A stretch of DNA of 64,000 nt from Parageobacillus thermantarcticus (GCF_900111865.1 NZ_FOJS01000005.1:38552-102551); one strand, 5' to 3'. Numbered from the stretch's first letter, positions 31,601 to 41,717 are shown. The notes: generated from the letters alone by a model not told the origin. Translations and numbers: made by a program.

Positions 31601-31737
31601 AAAATAACGCGGTATCCTTCTTCTTTTAAAGCGATACACGCTTGCGTGCCAGAATAGTCAAATTCCGCCGCCTGCCCGATGACGATCGGGCCGGAGCCGA
31701 TGATTAAAATTGATTGCAGCGATGTATCTTTAGGCAT
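28612..31737 (-). CDS. carB: Carbamoyl phosphate synthase large subunit (arginine-linked)
   Basis: A 1041-residue synthetase with two homologous ATP-grasp halves ([21 protein letters not shown] at the start and [19 protein letters not shown] near residue 560) and a C-terminal MGS-like domain. It makes carbamoyl phosphate from glutamine-derived ammonia, bicarbonate and two ATP. Position between carA and argF marks it as the arginine enzyme rather than the pyrimidine one. It overlaps carA. Confidence 0.95.
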   Translation of the reverse strand: MPKDTSLQSILIIGSGPIVIGQAAEFDYSGTQACIALKEEGYRVILVNNNPATIMTDEVHADAVYFEPLTVDSVEAIIAKERPDGLLATFGGQTGLNLAFQLHEAGILEKYGVKLLGTPIEAIKRGEDREAFRALMYELGEPVPESEIITNVDEAVAFAEKIGFPIIIRPAYTLGGTGGGIAETMEQFIALVEKGLAESPITQCLIERSVAGYKEIEYEVMRDHTNTCITVCNMENVDPVGIHTGDSIVVAPSQTLTDEEYQMLRSSAIKIISALGIIGGCNIQFALDPFSKRYYLIEVNPRVSRSSALASKATGYPIARIAAKLAVGYTLAELLNPVTKTTYASFEPALDYVVVKFPRLPFDKFPFGDRQLGTQMKATGEVMAIDRNMERAFQKAVYSLEGKNKGLYLPELADKTNDELKQLLVRKDDRRFFAILELFRRGETIDAVYEWTKIDRFFLNSFYQLIELEKKAKETSLDEIDEAMFRLLKEKGFSDAFLAEAWNVKESDVREKRKQLGIVPSYKMVDTCAAEFHSETDYYYSTYFGEDERKKSDKEKVLIIGAGPIRIGQGIEFDYSSVHSVYALQKEGYETVLMNNNPETVSTDFAVADRLYFEPLTLEEVLNVIEAEQIKKVIVQFGGQTAINLVKGLEEANVPLLGVTYDIIDQLEDRDRFYQLLEELDIPHVPGMMANNEEELVSNAKKIGYPVLLRPSYVIGGRGMFIVKDEQQLRELLEQGAITYPLLIDAYLDGKEAEVDVVADGSDILLPTIIEHVEKAGVHSGDSYAVLPAQTIANEEQAKIIEYAEKIVKKLKFKGIMNIQYVIANGRVYVLEVNPRASRTVPIVSKATGIPLAQIATKLLLGKCLNDVVDEKQRRLVNLPYLVLKYPVFSTHKLPGVDPLVGPEMKSTGEGISIAKTMKEAAAKAFYSYLSKKRGAREIYVNGEVSDELLEMLKEKQLIAVSDLPFSEWVKRKEALAFFDLQKDEKGAQQRMLALARQIMTFTERETFQLFLQAIGVEKFSVSSIQEWLDEKKQTEKAVII

Positions 31738-32800
31738 ACACTTTCTCTCCTTTTACTACCGTTTGCAAAAACTCGTCAAAAATATGGTTCGTATCGCTTG
31801 GACCCGGATGTGCCTCCGGATGGTACTGCACCGATAAAATTGGTTTATGGCGGTGCACCATTCCTTCGATGGAACCGTCATTGACGTTTGTAAATCGGAT
31901 GTCAAACGGTGTGTTCGCCAAACTTTCTTTCTTGACGACATAACTATGATTTTGCGATGTCATAAACACCTTTTGTTTCACCGCGTCATAGACAGGCTGG
32001 TTTGCCCCGCGATGGCCGAAACGGAGCTTTTCCGTATCTGCGCCGTATGAAAGCGCCACTAGCTGATGGCCAAGACAAATTCCTAGCGTTGGATAACGGT
32101 CAATGATTTTGCGGATGTTTGCCAGCTGTCCGGAAAGCTGCTTCGGATCTCCAGGACCATTGGATAATACGATTCCATCCGGCTTTATCGATTCGATCGT
32201 TTCGAATGAAGTATGATACGGAACGACGGTAACTTTGCAGCCCCGCGCTACCAATGATTGCAAAATCGATTTTTTGTAGCCGAAATCGATTAATACAAGA
32301 TGAGGCTCGCCGCTTCCATATGTCTCTATCTTTGCAGTCGACACATCGCGGACCGGAAACGGATTTTCAGCAAACGCCGCTGCGTCGCACGATGGCGAAA
32401 CTGTAAGTTTTGCCATCATCGTTCCTTCGTTGCGGATTTCTTTTACCAACGCGCGTGTATCGACATGGGTTAACAGCGGAATATTCCATTGTTGCAAATA
32501 CTCTTTGAAACTATATTTCGCGTCGTAATGATATCCGCGGCTGCTCGCTTCATAAACGATCACCGCCTGTACGTGCGGGCGCTTGCTTTCAAAATCATCC
32601 GCATTAATTCCGTAATTTCCGATTAACGGATACGTAAACACGATGATTTGATTTTTATATGAAGGATCTGTCAGCACTTCTTGATAGCCGGTCATGCCGG
32701 TAAAAAAGACGATTTCCCCGCACACTTCGCCATTTGCAAGCGGTGATTCTAACTGTCCGACAAACGTCTTTCCGTTTGCCAAATGCAAATATGCTTCCAT
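31730..32800 (-). CDS. carA: Carbamoyl phosphate synthase small subunit (arginine-linked)
   Basis: The 356-residue glutamine amidotransferase subunit. The catalytic Cys is in LGICLGHQLVALSYG and the His-Pro-Glu triad part is in VQYHPEAHPGP. I use ATG 32800, behind GAGGTGTCGTTC, rather than 32809. Two ARG boxes lie in the 79-base gap before it, so it may be transcribed on its own as well as from argC. Confidence 0.95.
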   Translation of the reverse strand: MEAYLHLANGKTFVGQLESPLANGEVCGEIVFFTGMTGYQEVLTDPSYKNQIIVFTYPLIGNYGINADDFESKRPHVQAVIVYEASSRGYHYDAKYSFKEYLQQWNIPLLTHVDTRALVKEIRNEGTMMAKLTVSPSCDAAAFAENPFPVRDVSTAKIETYGSGEPHLVLIDFGYKKSILQSLVARGCKVTVVPYHTSFETIESIKPDGIVLSNGPGDPKQLSGQLANIRKIIDRYPTLGICLGHQLVALSYGADTEKLRFGHRGANQPVYDAVKQKVFMTSQNHSYVVKKESLANTPFDIRFTNVNDGSIEGMVHRHKPILSVQYHPEAHPGPSDTNHIFDEFLQTVVKGEKVYA

Positions 32801-32816
32801 GAACGACACCTCATGC

Positions 32817-32854
32817 TCGAATTTTTATTTATACAACAGAATTTTTATTCATTC
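32817..32854 (-). promoter_or_regulatory. Tandem ARG boxes upstream of carA
   Basis: On the minus strand two 18-base copies of an ATGAATAAAAATTC-type motif lie at 32837-32854 and 32817-32834, exactly 20 bases apart. They match the AhrC/ArgR operator (CATGAATAAAAATKCAAK) and would place the two hexamer targets on the same helix face. Confidence 0.65.
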
Positions 32855-32879
32855 ATAAGGATAAAGAGGCAGCTAGCGA

Positions 32880-34814
32880 TTATTTCGCAGCTGCGGTTTT
32901 GACTTCCTGTATCGTTTGTTTGATTACTTTAACCGCTTGATCCAATTCTTCTTTCGAAACAATCAGCGGTGGCAATAGCCGAATTACGTTTGGTCCGGCC
33001 GTTAATACGAGCAATCCATTTTCATGAATGGCCGGGATTAGTTTTGCAACGTCTTCGCCACATTCAATGCCAACTAACAGGCCGAGACCACGCACTTCTT
33101 TTACTAACTTGAATTCGCTTAACGCTTCTTGCAGACGCGCTAAAAAATAGTCTCCTTTTTCTTGCACTTCTTGCAAAAAGTCAGGCTGAAAAATGATTTG
33201 CAACGTCGCTTTTGCGGCCGCCATCGCAATTGGATTGCCGCCGAATGTGGAACCGTGCACCCCCGCCGTAAACGTATCTTTCAAAAACGCCTTGCCGATC
33301 ATCGCACCAACCGGAATGCCGCTTCCTAATCCTTTTGCGCTCGTAATAATATCCGGCTCGATGGCAAAATGTTGATACGCAAACGGCTTCCCGGTGCGCC
33401 CGATCCCTGTCTGCACTTCATCGACAATAAACAGCGCACCATATTGCTTGCAAAGCTCGGCGATTTTTTGCAAAAACGCAGCATCGGCCGGTCTGACCCC
33501 GCCTTCCCCTTGAACGATTTCCACCATCACCGCCGCGACATCTTCGCTCATTTCATTTTCCAGTGCTTTGATATCATTAAACGGCAGATGGACAAATTCC
33601 GGCAAAAGCGGGCCAAACCCTTTGTATACTTTTTCTTGTCCTGTGGCCGACATCGTCGCAAACGTCCGCCCGTGAAACGATTGCCGAAACGTAATGACTT
33701 TATGGCGTCCTGTATGCTTGCGCGCCAATTTTAATGCCGCTTCGTTCGCTTCCGCGCCGCTATTGCAGAAAAATACGTAATCACCGCAGCTATTTGCAAC
33801 GAGAAGTTCCGCTACTTCTTCCTGCAGTTCAATAGTAAATAAATTGGAAACATGCCAAAACCGATTGAGCTGTTCTTCGATTGCTTTCTGCACCGCAGGA
33901 TGGCGGTGGCCAAGATTACAAACAGCGATTCCGGAAACAAAATCCAAATACTGTTTTCCGTTTGTATCGGTAACCGTCGTCCCTTCCGCTGATTTTACAC
34001 AAATATTCCAGCGGTTATATGTTGGAAATAACGCTCCCATTAATAGACCCCCCACTTCGTTTCGAATCGTCGTTCCATATAATTGCCCATTTTCATAAAA
34101 CGGCGCTTTTCCGCTGACGATCATCACTTCATGAAGCGATTCCGACAGCGCGGCAATCGCCGCTTTTACTTTTGGAATCATCCCTCCCGTAATGACGCCT
34201 TCGTTTATCATTCGCTCAATCGCATCGATCGTTGCCTGTTCAACGACAGCGCCGTCCCGCAAAATTCCCGGAACGTCCGTCACAAACAGCAGCTGCGCCG
34301 CCTTGATCGCTTTCGCTACCGCACCTGCCGCCGTATCGGCGTTAATGTTATATTTTTGGCCGTCTTTGTCTGTTCCGATCGGCGAAATGACCGGAATGTA
34401 ACGCGACTGCAACAGTTTATCAACAAAAACGCCATTGACGTTGACGACTTTCCCGACATATCCGAGTTTTTCTAAGTCGATTGGCGCTGCCTGCAATAAG
34501 CAAGCGTCTACGCCGGAAACGCCTACTGCGGGCAATCCGTACTGCTGCAACAACGCAACAAGCTGTTTATTCACTTTGCCCGCCAAAATCATTTCCACTA
34601 CTTCTAATACTTCTTTTGTCGTTTTGCGCAACCCGTTCACAAATTCACTATGCACATGAAGCCGCTCCAGCATTTTTCCGATTTCCGGGCCGCCGCCATG
34701 AACGAGGACAACGTTCATGCCTTGTTCATACATCGCTTGCAAACTCGTAAAAAACGACGGCGATAAATCGCTTAACACGCTTCCTCCGCACTTGATGACA
34801 ACTGTCTTCTCCAT
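32880..34814 (-). CDS. argBD: Fused acetylglutamate kinase / acetylornithine aminotransferase
   Basis: One open frame of 644 residues holds two enzymes. Residues 1 to about 257 are ArgB (CGGSVL and [12 protein letters not shown] nucleotide and substrate loops); from about 259 on is ArgD, a PLP aminotransferase with [15 protein letters not shown] (Lys) and [14 protein letters not shown]. No linker separates them. The join is ...[18 protein letters not shown], where ArgD normally begins at the Met (34040). With one G fewer in a six-G run the frame would stop at a TAATG overlap, giving normal separate genes. So it is either a true fusion, a slippery run or a sequence error. Confidence 0.9.
   Translation of the reverse strand: MEKTVVIKCGGSVLSDLSPSFFTSLQAMYEQGMNVVLVHGGGPEIGKMLERLHVHSEFVNGLRKTTKEVLEVVEMILAGKVNKQLVALLQQYGLPAVGVSGVDACLLQAAPIDLEKLGYVGKVVNVNGVFVDKLLQSRYIPVISPIGTDKDGQKYNINADTAAGAVAKAIKAAQLLFVTDVPGILRDGAVVEQATIDAIERMINEGVITGGMIPKVKAAIAALSESLHEVMIVSGKAPFYENGQLYGTTIRNEVGGLLMGALFPTYNRWNICVKSAEGTTVTDTNGKQYLDFVSGIAVCNLGHRHPAVQKAIEEQLNRFWHVSNLFTIELQEEVAELLVANSCGDYVFFCNSGAEANEAALKLARKHTGRHKVITFRQSFHGRTFATMSATGQEKVYKGFGPLLPEFVHLPFNDIKALENEMSEDVAAVMVEIVQGEGGVRPADAAFLQKIAELCKQYGALFIVDEVQTGIGRTGKPFAYQHFAIEPDIITSAKGLGSGIPVGAMIGKAFLKDTFTAGVHGSTFGGNPIAMAAAKATLQIIFQPDFLQEVQEKGDYFLARLQEALSEFKLVKEVRGLGLLVGIECGEDVAKLIPAIHENGLLVLTAGPNVIRLLPPLIVSKEELDQAVKVIKQTIQEVKTAAAK
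34038..34056 (-). other. argB/argD junction with six-G run
   Basis: The six-G run is at 34048-34053 (minus strand). The in-frame ATG of argD is at 34038-34040, seven to eight bases after the run, which itself can act as a ribosome site. TAA at 34040-34042 is read only if the run has five G, and would give a 257-residue ArgB. Confidence 0.8.
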
Positions 34815-34829
34815 CTCCCTCTCCCCTTA

Positions 34830-36071
34830 TTACGTGCGATAACTCGCGTTAATTTTCACGTAATCGTAAGTTAAGTCACAGCCCCAAGCAATTCCTGTCC
34901 CGCTGCCTAAATGCAAATCTACTTCAATGACAATCTCGTCGTTTTGCAAGTAGGCGCTCGCTTCCTCTTCGGAAAACGGCTGTGGCTCGCTTCCTTTTAG
35001 CATGGAAATCGGGCCGATCGAAATATCGACATTGTCCGGATCCACCATTGCCCCTGCGTAGCCGATCGCGCAAATAATTCTTCCCCAATTCGCGTCGGCG
35101 CCATAGATAGCCGTTTTTACTAAATTGGAGCCAACGATTTGCTTGGCGATTTTTTTCGCATCATCATCCGTTTTTGCCCCGTTCACGCGCACTTCGATTA
35201 ACTTCGTCGCTCCTTCGCCGTCTTTGGCGATTTGTTTCGCTAAATCTTCACACGTTTTTTTCAGCGCTTCATAAAAATTTTCCCAGTCCGGATGATCCGG
35301 CGTTAATTCCTTATTCCCAGCGAGCCCGCTCGCCATCACAATGACCATATCGTTCGTGGACGTATCTCCATCTACCGTAATTTGATTGAACGATACATCC
35401 GTAATCGAACGGAGCGCTTCTTGCAACAGCGGCGAAGAAATATTGGCATCGGTAGTGATAAACGCCAGCATCGTCGCCATATTCGGATGAATCATTCCCG
35501 AACCTTTCGCCGCGCCGCCGATCGTCACCGTTTTTCCATCAATGGTCGTTTGGTAACACGCTTTTTTCATCACCGTATCCGTCGTTAAAATTGCAGTTTG
35601 AAACGCCTCCGCATTTTCCGGTAAGATGCCCGGCTGCAATTTTTTCATGCCTTCGCGGATTTTCTCCATCGGCATAAACTCACCGATCACGCCGGTAGAA
35701 GCGACCGCAACGAGATGCGGGGCAATGCCGAACTGTTGCGCGCATAACTCTCTCATTTCATACGCATCTTTTAATCCTCTTTCTCCCGTACACGCATTTG
35801 CGCACGCGCTATTGACAACAACCGCTTGCAATTTTTGTTCAGTCGCGATGCTTTGCTGCGTCACTTTCAGCGGGGCAGCTTGAAAATGGTTTTGCGTGTA
35901 AACCGCGGCGCAAGAAGCCGGCACATCGCACACGATGACGCCCAAATCTTTTTTCGCATAGCGCAAACCGGCGTGCACTCCCGCAGCTTTAAATCCTTTC
36001 GGCGTGACAACCGTTCCTTCAGCAATATAAGAAATTTTCGTTTCTGGCTTTTCTTCCTTTGCGATCACCAT
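34830..36071 (-). CDS. argJ: Bifunctional ornithine acetyltransferase / N-acetylglutamate synthase
   Basis: A 413-residue enzyme that recycles acetyl groups between N-acetylornithine and glutamate and also uses acetyl-CoA. The self-cleavage site is in GMIHPNMATMLAF: cleavage before Thr yields alpha and beta chains and the Thr nucleophile. Between argC and argB with gaps of about 15 bases. Confidence 0.95.
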   Translation of the reverse strand: MVIAKEEKPETKISYIAEGTVVTPKGFKAAGVHAGLRYAKKDLGVIVCDVPASCAAVYTQNHFQAAPLKVTQQSIATEQKLQAVVVNSACANACTGERGLKDAYEMRELCAQQFGIAPHLVAVASTGVIGEFMPMEKIREGMKKLQPGILPENAEAFQTAILTTDTVMKKACYQTTIDGKTVTIGGAAKGSGMIHPNMATMLAFITTDANISSPLLQEALRSITDVSFNQITVDGDTSTNDMVIVMASGLAGNKELTPDHPDWENFYEALKKTCEDLAKQIAKDGEGATKLIEVRVNGAKTDDDAKKIAKQIVGSNLVKTAIYGADANWGRIICAIGYAGAMVDPDNVDISIGPISMLKGSEPQPFSEEEASAYLQNDEIVIEVDLHLGSGTGIAWGCDLTYDYVKINASYRT

Positions 36072-36087
36072 CGTTCGATCTCCTTCC

Positions 36088-37125
36088 TCATGGATAAATC
36101 GGGCCTAACGTAAGTCCGCTTTCTTCCTCCCAGCCCATCATCACGTTCAAGTTTTGAATCGCCTGTCCCGCCGCTCCTTTGACGAGATTGTCGATGACGG
36201 AAACAACGGTCACTCTTCCCGTTCGTTCATCATACGCAACTCCGATGTCGCAATAGTTTGAACCGTACACTTCTTTTGTGGCCGGGAATTGTCCGGGCTT
36301 GCGGATGCGGACAAACCTCGAATCTTTATAACTTGTTTTATATAAATCATGCAACGTCTCTATCGTCAGTTCTTTCTTCGCTTTCGCGTAAATCGTTGCC
36401 ATAATTCCTCTTGTCATCGGAATTAGATGTGTGCTAAACGTAATCGACTGAATGCGCTCGTTCCAAGTTTTCAGCATTTGTTCGATTTCCGGGATATGCT
36501 GGTGGGAATTCACTTTATAAATTTTGACATTTTCATTGATTTCCGAAAAATGAGTATTTAACGATGCTTTTCTCCCTGCTCCCGACACCCCGGATTTTGC
36601 GTCAACAATAATCGAATCTTCCTCGATCAATCCCTCTTTTACGAGAGGGGCTAGCCCAAGCAAAGTAGCGGTCGGGTAGCAACCCGGATTAGAAAGAAGC
36701 TGCGCATTTTCAATTTTTTCTTTATTCCATTCTGTCAATCCGTATACCGCCTGTTGCAAATAGTGATCAGAAGCGGTTTGTCTTTTATACCACGTTTCGT
36801 ACACGGATCTATCTTTCAGGCGAAAATCGCCGGATAAGTCAATCACTTTCACTCCTTTATCCACCAACGCCGGCGCAAGCGAGCTGGAAACACCTGGCGG
36901 AGTGGCAAAAAAGACGATTTCATGCTCATTCGCCATTTGTTCGACATCGATTTTCCGAAGAATCGCTCCCTCGATTTCGCCGACATGCGGGAAGCTTTCC
37001 GATAAATCGATGCCGTCTTGTGAAGAAGAATAAAGAGAACAGCTACGAACATGCGGATGATGTTGTAAAAACCTTACCAATTCCACACCGCCATACCCTG
37101 TCGCACCAATGACTGCGATATTCAT
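36088..37125 (-). CDS. argC: N-acetyl-gamma-glutamyl-phosphate reductase
   Basis: A 345-residue NADPH-dependent reductase of arginine synthesis. Rossmann motif IGATGYGGVELVR at the start and catalytic Cys in SNPGCYPTATLLG near residue 147. ATG 37125 is chosen behind GAGGAGGCAAGGG; a frame from 37140 exists. First gene of the arginine operon. Confidence 0.96.
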   Translation of the reverse strand: MNIAVIGATGYGGVELVRFLQHHPHVRSCSLYSSSQDGIDLSESFPHVGEIEGAILRKIDVEQMANEHEIVFFATPPGVSSSLAPALVDKGVKVIDLSGDFRLKDRSVYETWYKRQTASDHYLQQAVYGLTEWNKEKIENAQLLSNPGCYPTATLLGLAPLVKEGLIEEDSIIVDAKSGVSGAGRKASLNTHFSEINENVKIYKVNSHQHIPEIEQMLKTWNERIQSITFSTHLIPMTRGIMATIYAKAKKELTIETLHDLYKTSYKDSRFVRIRKPGQFPATKEVYGSNYCDIGVAYDERTGRVTVVSVIDNLVKGAAGQAIQNLNVMMGWEEESGLTLGPIYP

Positions 37126-37165
37126 CCCTTGCCTCCTCAACCGAATGATCTTTCATGTAGTTACC

Positions 37166-37194
37166 ATTATAATACTGTATAAAAATAAAATCAA
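37166..37194 (-). promoter_or_regulatory. argC promoter overlapped by ARG box
   Basis: Minus-strand TTGATT (37189-37194) and TATAAT (37166-37171) are 17 bases apart. The ARG-box-like CTGTATAAAAATAAAATCAA (plus strand, 37175-37194) covers the -35 and spacer, so AhrC with arginine would block polymerase. Confidence 0.7.
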
Positions 37195-37380
37195 ATGTAT
37201 ATTTAGTTATTTTCTCAATATTTTTTAATCATTTTTAAAAACAATTTTCAATGCCCTTACATCATTTTTCTTAAATTTTTATAAAAAGGCCGTTCACATT
37301 GCGGAAAAACATAGTATTGGTTGCACGTCTTCACGCCATTTCTCAAAAATGATGCAAAAAAAGGCGGAAATCAACAACCG

Positions 37381-37416
37381 AAAAAAAAAACGAGATGCAT
37401 TCGTTGATGCATCTCG
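37381..37416 (-). terminator. Terminator of the ywiC-like gene
   Basis: ACGAGATGCAT / ATGCATCTCGT stem with a six-base loop and a run of nine T on the minus strand. The gene-free stretch 37195-37380 upstream of argC shows only A+T-rich sequence. Confidence 0.85.
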
Positions 37417-37418
37417 TT

Positions 37419-38153
37419 TTATGAATAAAGAACAACCATCGCAACCAAAAAATAAATCGCGTTGGCAAATTCTAATATTCCGATTTTCATAATCGGCAAC
37501 GATTTTCCATACAAATAAACTGCCCGAACAACGCTTGGCACATAGGCAAGAACAAGCAACGGGTATCCGATGACAACGAGCGCGATCATTAATAGTCCAT
37601 GGTATCCCCATGATAGCCATTTGTACATTGGATTTTTCTTTTCGCGAATCATTGTTTTTACGTAAAAGGTGCTGCCGAGAAAAAAGAGAAAGCAAAAAGC
37701 GGCGATTTCCAACGCTTGTACCGTTAATGTCCCGCGCCCGATATAAAAGCTGGCAAGTCCGCCGATGCAAAAAGCAGCGATTGCCGCAACATCATTCCAA
37801 AAAGCGCGCTCCTGTTTCCGTTTCGTATAATAAATATTGATGAGGAAAAGCGGGATCATCGCCATTCCAAAATAAAATAAAGACGGCGCGTACCATAAGC
37901 AAATAACAAGCATCGCTGCGGCAATGGCAATGTAGAAGGAAAACGATTTCTTATACTCTTGTTTACGCTTTGATTTGATTGACATCAACAGCGGGTATGT
38001 CGCCAAATATAAGAAAAGCCAGCCTAGAAATAACGGCAGATGAAGCCATGTAAATCCACCCGCGTATGCTCCCAGCAAAAACGGAATGACAAGCATCGCC
38101 CAAGCGCCATGCTGTTTCGGAACGATCCATTTTTGCTTTTGTCGGTTTTCCAT
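37419..38153 (-). CDS. ywiC: YwiC-like membrane protein
   Basis: A 244-residue protein with seven to eight spans and an N-terminal WIVPKQHGAWAMLVIPFL motif typical of YwiC-like proteins. In B. subtilis ywiC lies near narK-fnr, and here too it is inside the nitrate block, last in moeA-mobB-moaE-moaD-ywiC. Function unknown; the polar HGAW motif resembles prenyltransferase-like membrane folds, which is only a resemblance. ATG 38153 follows GGGGGGTGAGAGCG. Confidence 0.75.
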   Translation of the reverse strand: MENRQKQKWIVPKQHGAWAMLVIPFLLGAYAGGFTWLHLPLFLGWLFLYLATYPLLMSIKSKRKQEYKKSFSFYIAIAAAMLVICLWYAPSLFYFGMAMIPLFLINIYYTKRKQERAFWNDVAAIAAFCIGGLASFYIGRGTLTVQALEIAAFCFLFFLGSTFYVKTMIREKKNPMYKWLSWGYHGLLMIALVVIGYPLLVLAYVPSVVRAVYLYGKSLPIMKIGILEFANAIYFLVAMVVLYS

Positions 38154-38158
38154 CGCTC

Positions 38159-38389
38159 TCACCCCCCACTTACCGGTGGAATAAAGGCAACAATATCGCC
38201 AGGCTGAAGCGTTTGATCGTCGCGGGCATATTCCTCGTTCACCGCGACCATCACTTGTTTTAAATCAATGTGGTAACGGTTTTCGACTTCTTGCTTTAAC
38301 TCCTTTACCGTTTCGGGAACGTTAGAAAGCACGATACGCCCCTCTCCAACCGCTTCCTGCAAATGCGCAAAAAAGAGCAGTGTAATCAT
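38159..38389 (-). CDS. moaD: Molybdopterin synthase sulfur carrier MoaD
   Basis: A 76-residue ubiquitin-fold protein with the diagnostic C-terminal Gly-Gly (PPVSGG), which carries the thiocarboxylate for dithiolene formation. ATG 38389 follows GGAAGGAGAGGATTTGCC and overlaps the moaE end; longer in-frame upstream sequence belongs to moaE in another frame. Confidence 0.93.
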   Translation of the reverse strand: MITLLFFAHLQEAVGEGRIVLSNVPETVKELKQEVENRYHIDLKQVMVAVNEEYARDDQTLQPGDIVAFIPPVSGG

Positions 38390-38856
38390 GGCAAATCCTC
38401 TCCTTCCGGTTTTCCCGTCGGGTACGCTTTCGTCCCTAGTTGATTGCCGACCCATTCCGTTCCGTCTTCCCAATGCTCTTTTTTCCAAATTGGGACAATT
38501 TGTTTAATGCGCTCAATCGCGTATCGGTTCGCCTCGTACGCGTCGTTGCGGTGCGGCGACGAAACAGCGATAACAACGGCGATATCGCCGATATCAAGCT
38601 TGCCGATTCGGTGCGTAATCGCCACTTTCGTTTCCGGCCATTTTTCGCGAATTTCCGCGCCGATTTGTTCGAGCATTTTTTCCGCCATCGATACGTACGC
38701 TTCGTATTGCAAAAACAACGTCCGTTTTCCGTTTGTCCATTCGCGCACCGTCCCGGCGAACGTCGTCACCGCCCCTGCTTCGGGACGCATCACTTTTTTC
38801 ACCACATCCTCGATGGAAACAGGCTTATCCGTAATCATAAAAAGCCGTTCATTCAT
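38386..38856 (-). CDS. moaE: Molybdopterin synthase catalytic subunit MoaE
   Basis: A 156-residue subunit that adds two sulfurs to precursor Z with MoaD. AGAVTTFAGTVREWTNGK near residue 30 and the MoaE HRIGKLDIGD segment near 100 are present. It overlaps moaD and mobB, indicating one transcript. Confidence 0.94.
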   Translation of the reverse strand: MNERLFMITDKPVSIEDVVKKVMRPEAGAVTTFAGTVREWTNGKRTLFLQYEAYVSMAEKMLEQIGAEIREKWPETKVAITHRIGKLDIGDIAVVIAVSSPHRNDAYEANRYAIERIKQIVPIWKKEHWEDGTEWVGNQLGTKAYPTGKPEGEDLP

Positions 38857-39361
38857 TCGCCTTTTTCACCTCATTCATTAACCAATGTAAATAACTTTCT
38901 TCATCGTCGATAGAAAATAAAGGATATGGAATAAAAGATAATTGCGAAGGAGACTCCCACGCAATTACGGCGATAATATTAGAAAGCTGTGAAAGCGAAG
39001 CCCAGTCGTCCTTGTTTCGCAGCATGACCACTTTTTTATACGTCTCTTTTTTGTAGCCTTCGACAAGGACAAGATCAAGCGGCAAAAGCTTATATAATGA
39101 TAAAATTTGCGCCAGCGACCACGTCGGCTGCCACGCATGAAGCTCAAGCAACCCGCCGCCTTCCACCGAAACGGCAACCGCTCCCGCTCGTTCGTGGCGC
39201 CTTGAATCCGTATAAGCATCGCTTCTTTCAGGATAGCCGCCGTGGCCATGGTGCTTCACCGTCCCGACGCGGTATCCTTCCTTTGTTGCCGTTTGCACCC
39301 ATTTTTCGATGAGCGTCGTTTTGCCGCTATTTTTATAGCCAACAACTTGCCAAACGTTCAT
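38849..39361 (-). CDS. mobB: Molybdopterin-guanine dinucleotide biosynthesis protein MobB
   Basis: A 170-residue GTPase with the P-loop GYKNSGKTTL at residues 8-17; assists MobA in attaching GMP to molybdopterin for nitrate-reductase-type enzymes. Overlaps moaE downstream and moeA upstream (ATGA). Confidence 0.92.
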   Translation of the reverse strand: MNVWQVVGYKNSGKTTLIEKWVQTATKEGYRVGTVKHHGHGGYPERSDAYTDSRRHERAGAVAVSVEGGGLLELHAWQPTWSLAQILSLYKLLPLDLVLVEGYKKETYKKVVMLRNKDDWASLSQLSNIIAVIAWESPSQLSFIPYPLFSIDDEESYLHWLMNEVKKANE

Positions 39362-40617
39362 ATGTCACTTCCTTCTTCATCTTCTAGCAGCAATACATCG
39401 ACGGTATCTCCTTTCGCAAATCCGCGCGTCCCCCCCGGAAGCACCATCAGCGCATTTGCTTTGGCCAACGATGTAACAATATTCGACTTATCCATCCCGA
39501 CAGGCGCAACCGTCAGCCGGCCATTTTCGACCGCCACATAACTTCTGACGAACCGGGTAAACGGATTCGGTTTTGGAAAGTCGGCCATCAACGTTGCCGT
39601 CGCTTTCCGCAAATACGGTTTCGGCGAAAATAGACGCGTCCGCACGACAGGGCGCACAAACAACTCATATCCGACGTAGCACGCCGATGGGTTGCCCGAC
39701 AGCCCGAACAGCAGCTTGCCATCCAACTGCGCAACCGTCGTCACACTGCCCGGTCGCATCGCCACTTTATTGAACAATACTTCTGCGCCAAGACGTTCGT
39801 AAATGACCGGCAAATAATCATAATCTCCAACGGAAACACCACCCGTCGTAATAAGAAAATCAACTTGCGGCAATGCCTTTTGTATCGCTACAAAACATGT
39901 GTCCACATCATCCGCTAATTTTCCAAAATAGACTGGCTCCGCACCGCTGCGGACTACTTGCGCTTGAATCATATACGCGTTGCTGTTGCGAATTTTGCCG
40001 GGAACAAGCGGCTCGGAGACGTCGAGCAGCTCGCTGCCTGTCGCAAAAATGCCAATTCGCGGTTTTCTCGCAACTTTTACTTTGGCGTATCCGAACGTCG
40101 CTAACAACGCTTGTACGCCCGGATTGATAAACGTTCCTTTCGGGACGAGCACATCCCCTTTTTTCGCGTCTTCTCCTTGAAATGAAATATTATCACCTGG
40201 TTGAAAAGGGCGTTTGATGGACATATACGTTTTTCCGTCGCGATCATACTGTTTCGCCAATTCCAGCATGACGACCGCATCGCATCCATCTGGAATTTGC
40301 GCTCCCGTCATAATGCGCACCGCTTGAAACGGCTGAACCGTCTTTGCCGCAACTTGTCCCGCTCCTATCGTTTCAATCACTTCAAATTCTACCGGATTGT
40401 CAAGCTTTGCTTTTGCGGAGTCAGCTGCGCGTATCGCAAAACCGTCATAAGGAGAACGATCGAACGGCGGAACATCATGGTCTGCGCGCAGTTCTTCCGC
40501 CAAATACCGTCCGTACGCTCTCTCAAGCGGAACCGTTTCCGCTTCCCCTTCCCGCGCATATTTCATCACCTTTTTGATCGCTTCCGTCACTGGAATTGGA
40601 ATTCGTTTTTCTACCAT
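39358..40617 (-). CDS. moeA: Molybdopterin molybdenumtransferase MoeA
   Basis: A 419-residue enzyme that inserts molybdate into adenylylated molybdopterin. Motifs: DVPPFDRSPYDGFAIRA near residue 60, TGGVSVGDYD near 255 and GLSGNPSACYVGYELF near 315. I chose ATG 40617 behind GAAAGGAAGAGAAAGGC; the longer frame from 40662 lacks a ribosome site. Confidence 0.94.
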   Translation of the reverse strand: MVEKRIPIPVTEAIKKVMKYAREGEAETVPLERAYGRYLAEELRADHDVPPFDRSPYDGFAIRAADSAKAKLDNPVEFEVIETIGAGQVAAKTVQPFQAVRIMTGAQIPDGCDAVVMLELAKQYDRDGKTYMSIKRPFQPGDNISFQGEDAKKGDVLVPKGTFINPGVQALLATFGYAKVKVARKPRIGIFATGSELLDVSEPLVPGKIRNSNAYMIQAQVVRSGAEPVYFGKLADDVDTCFVAIQKALPQVDFLITTGGVSVGDYDYLPVIYERLGAEVLFNKVAMRPGSVTTVAQLDGKLLFGLSGNPSACYVGYELFVRPVVRTRLFSPKPYLRKATATLMADFPKPNPFTRFVRSYVAVENGRLTVAPVGMDKSNIVTSLAKANALMVLPGGTRGFAKGDTVDVLLLEDEEGSDI

Positions 40618-40723
40618 GCCTTTCTCTTCCTTTCTCATTTCATGGATGCCCACGATGTTCATATTTTAATTTTTTACATCCAGAAGGGCAAGCAAACTGC
40701 CAAAGAAAGCAAATTTTTATCGG

Positions 40724-41692
40724 TTAATCCGCACAATTGATGGACTGCCAAGTTTTTAACTGCCGCATTCCTTTTTCTAATTTTTCATCGATGACATTTG
40801 CATCGGCAATATGTTGCAAAATCATCTGTCGGGCTTGATGAAAAATGTCTGCCGATTGCGCAATTTGCTCCGTGACTTCGCCGGCGGAATGATGCTGTTT
40901 GCGAATATCGTTAAGCACTTGCTCGATGTGTTTTTCGACATCACGAATAATTTGTAAAATCGCCATTAGTTTTTTGGATGTCTCAACGCTCATATGCACG
41001 GCTGTCTTGATCATCGCGGAAACCGTTTCCATTTGCTGCAATGATTGATGGATATCTTTTTGTACCATATCTATTAACTGATGAATGGATTCTGTGCTAT
41101 CGGCAGTATGTTCAGCCAGCTTTTTGACCTCCGCCGCTACAACGGAAAAACCTTTTCCGTGTTCTCCTGCTCTCGCTGCTTCAATGGAAGCATTTAAAGC
41201 AAGCAAATTCGTCTGATCGGCGATCTCTTTAATTACTTTGACAATTTGTTCAATTTCTTTGGATCGCGTGCGAAGCCCTTGCATCGTTTCTGATGTTGCA
41301 TGCATCTCACCGCCGAGTTTCTTCATTATTTCCTCCACTTCGCCAGCCATGCGAATGCCCGACTCTGACTCTTTCACCATATGCCTCGTAGATTCTACTA
41401 AATCTTTTCCTTGTTCAAGCAAAAAATTGGAAGTTTCGCAAGAAGATTTACTTAATGCATTGACATTATCAACCTTTTCTTTTATTCTTTCAACTAATTC
41501 GCCTAGAGCATGATGCTGGCTGTTGACGAACTCATGCTGCTGAATCGCTTCTCCAAGTTCTGTAAACAAATCATCGATCAACATCTGCATCATTGCTTCT
41601 TTTTCGACAAGTTGCTTTTCCGCATCTTCTAAACGGCTTTTTAACTGCTGATTTTCGTTTTTCCATTGTTCAACTTTCCACAATCGGAACAT
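40724..41692 (-). CDS. Soluble methyl-accepting chemotaxis-type transducer
   Basis: A 322-residue cytoplasmic transducer. A coiled-coil N-terminus (about 10-60) leads into an MCP signalling hairpin with the tip [27 protein letters not shown] near residues 165-192. No transmembrane segment, HAMP or recognised sensory domain. ATG 41692 lies behind GAAGGGATGGGGA. An FNR-type promoter drives it, so it may couple low oxygen or nitrate status to motility (inference). The moeA-ywiC genes follow after 107 bases and may share its transcript. Confidence 0.85.
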   Translation of the reverse strand: MFRLWKVEQWKNENQQLKSRLEDAEKQLVEKEAMMQMLIDDLFTELGEAIQQHEFVNSQHHALGELVERIKEKVDNVNALSKSSCETSNFLLEQGKDLVESTRHMVKESESGIRMAGEVEEIMKKLGGEMHATSETMQGLRTRSKEIEQIVKVIKEIADQTNLLALNASIEAARAGEHGKGFSVVAAEVKKLAEHTADSTESIHQLIDMVQKDIHQSLQQMETVSAMIKTAVHMSVETSKKLMAILQIIRDVEKHIEQVLNDIRKQHHSAGEVTEQIAQSADIFHQARQMILQHIADANVIDEKLEKGMRQLKTWQSINCAD

Positions 41693-41717
41693 TCCCCATC
41701 CCTTCTTTCTTATTTTT

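Noticed and set aside
37294..37770. 158-codon minus-strand frame overlapping the ywiC-like gene
   Set aside because: It crosses the strong terminator at 37381-37416 and overlaps a membrane protein with a better start.
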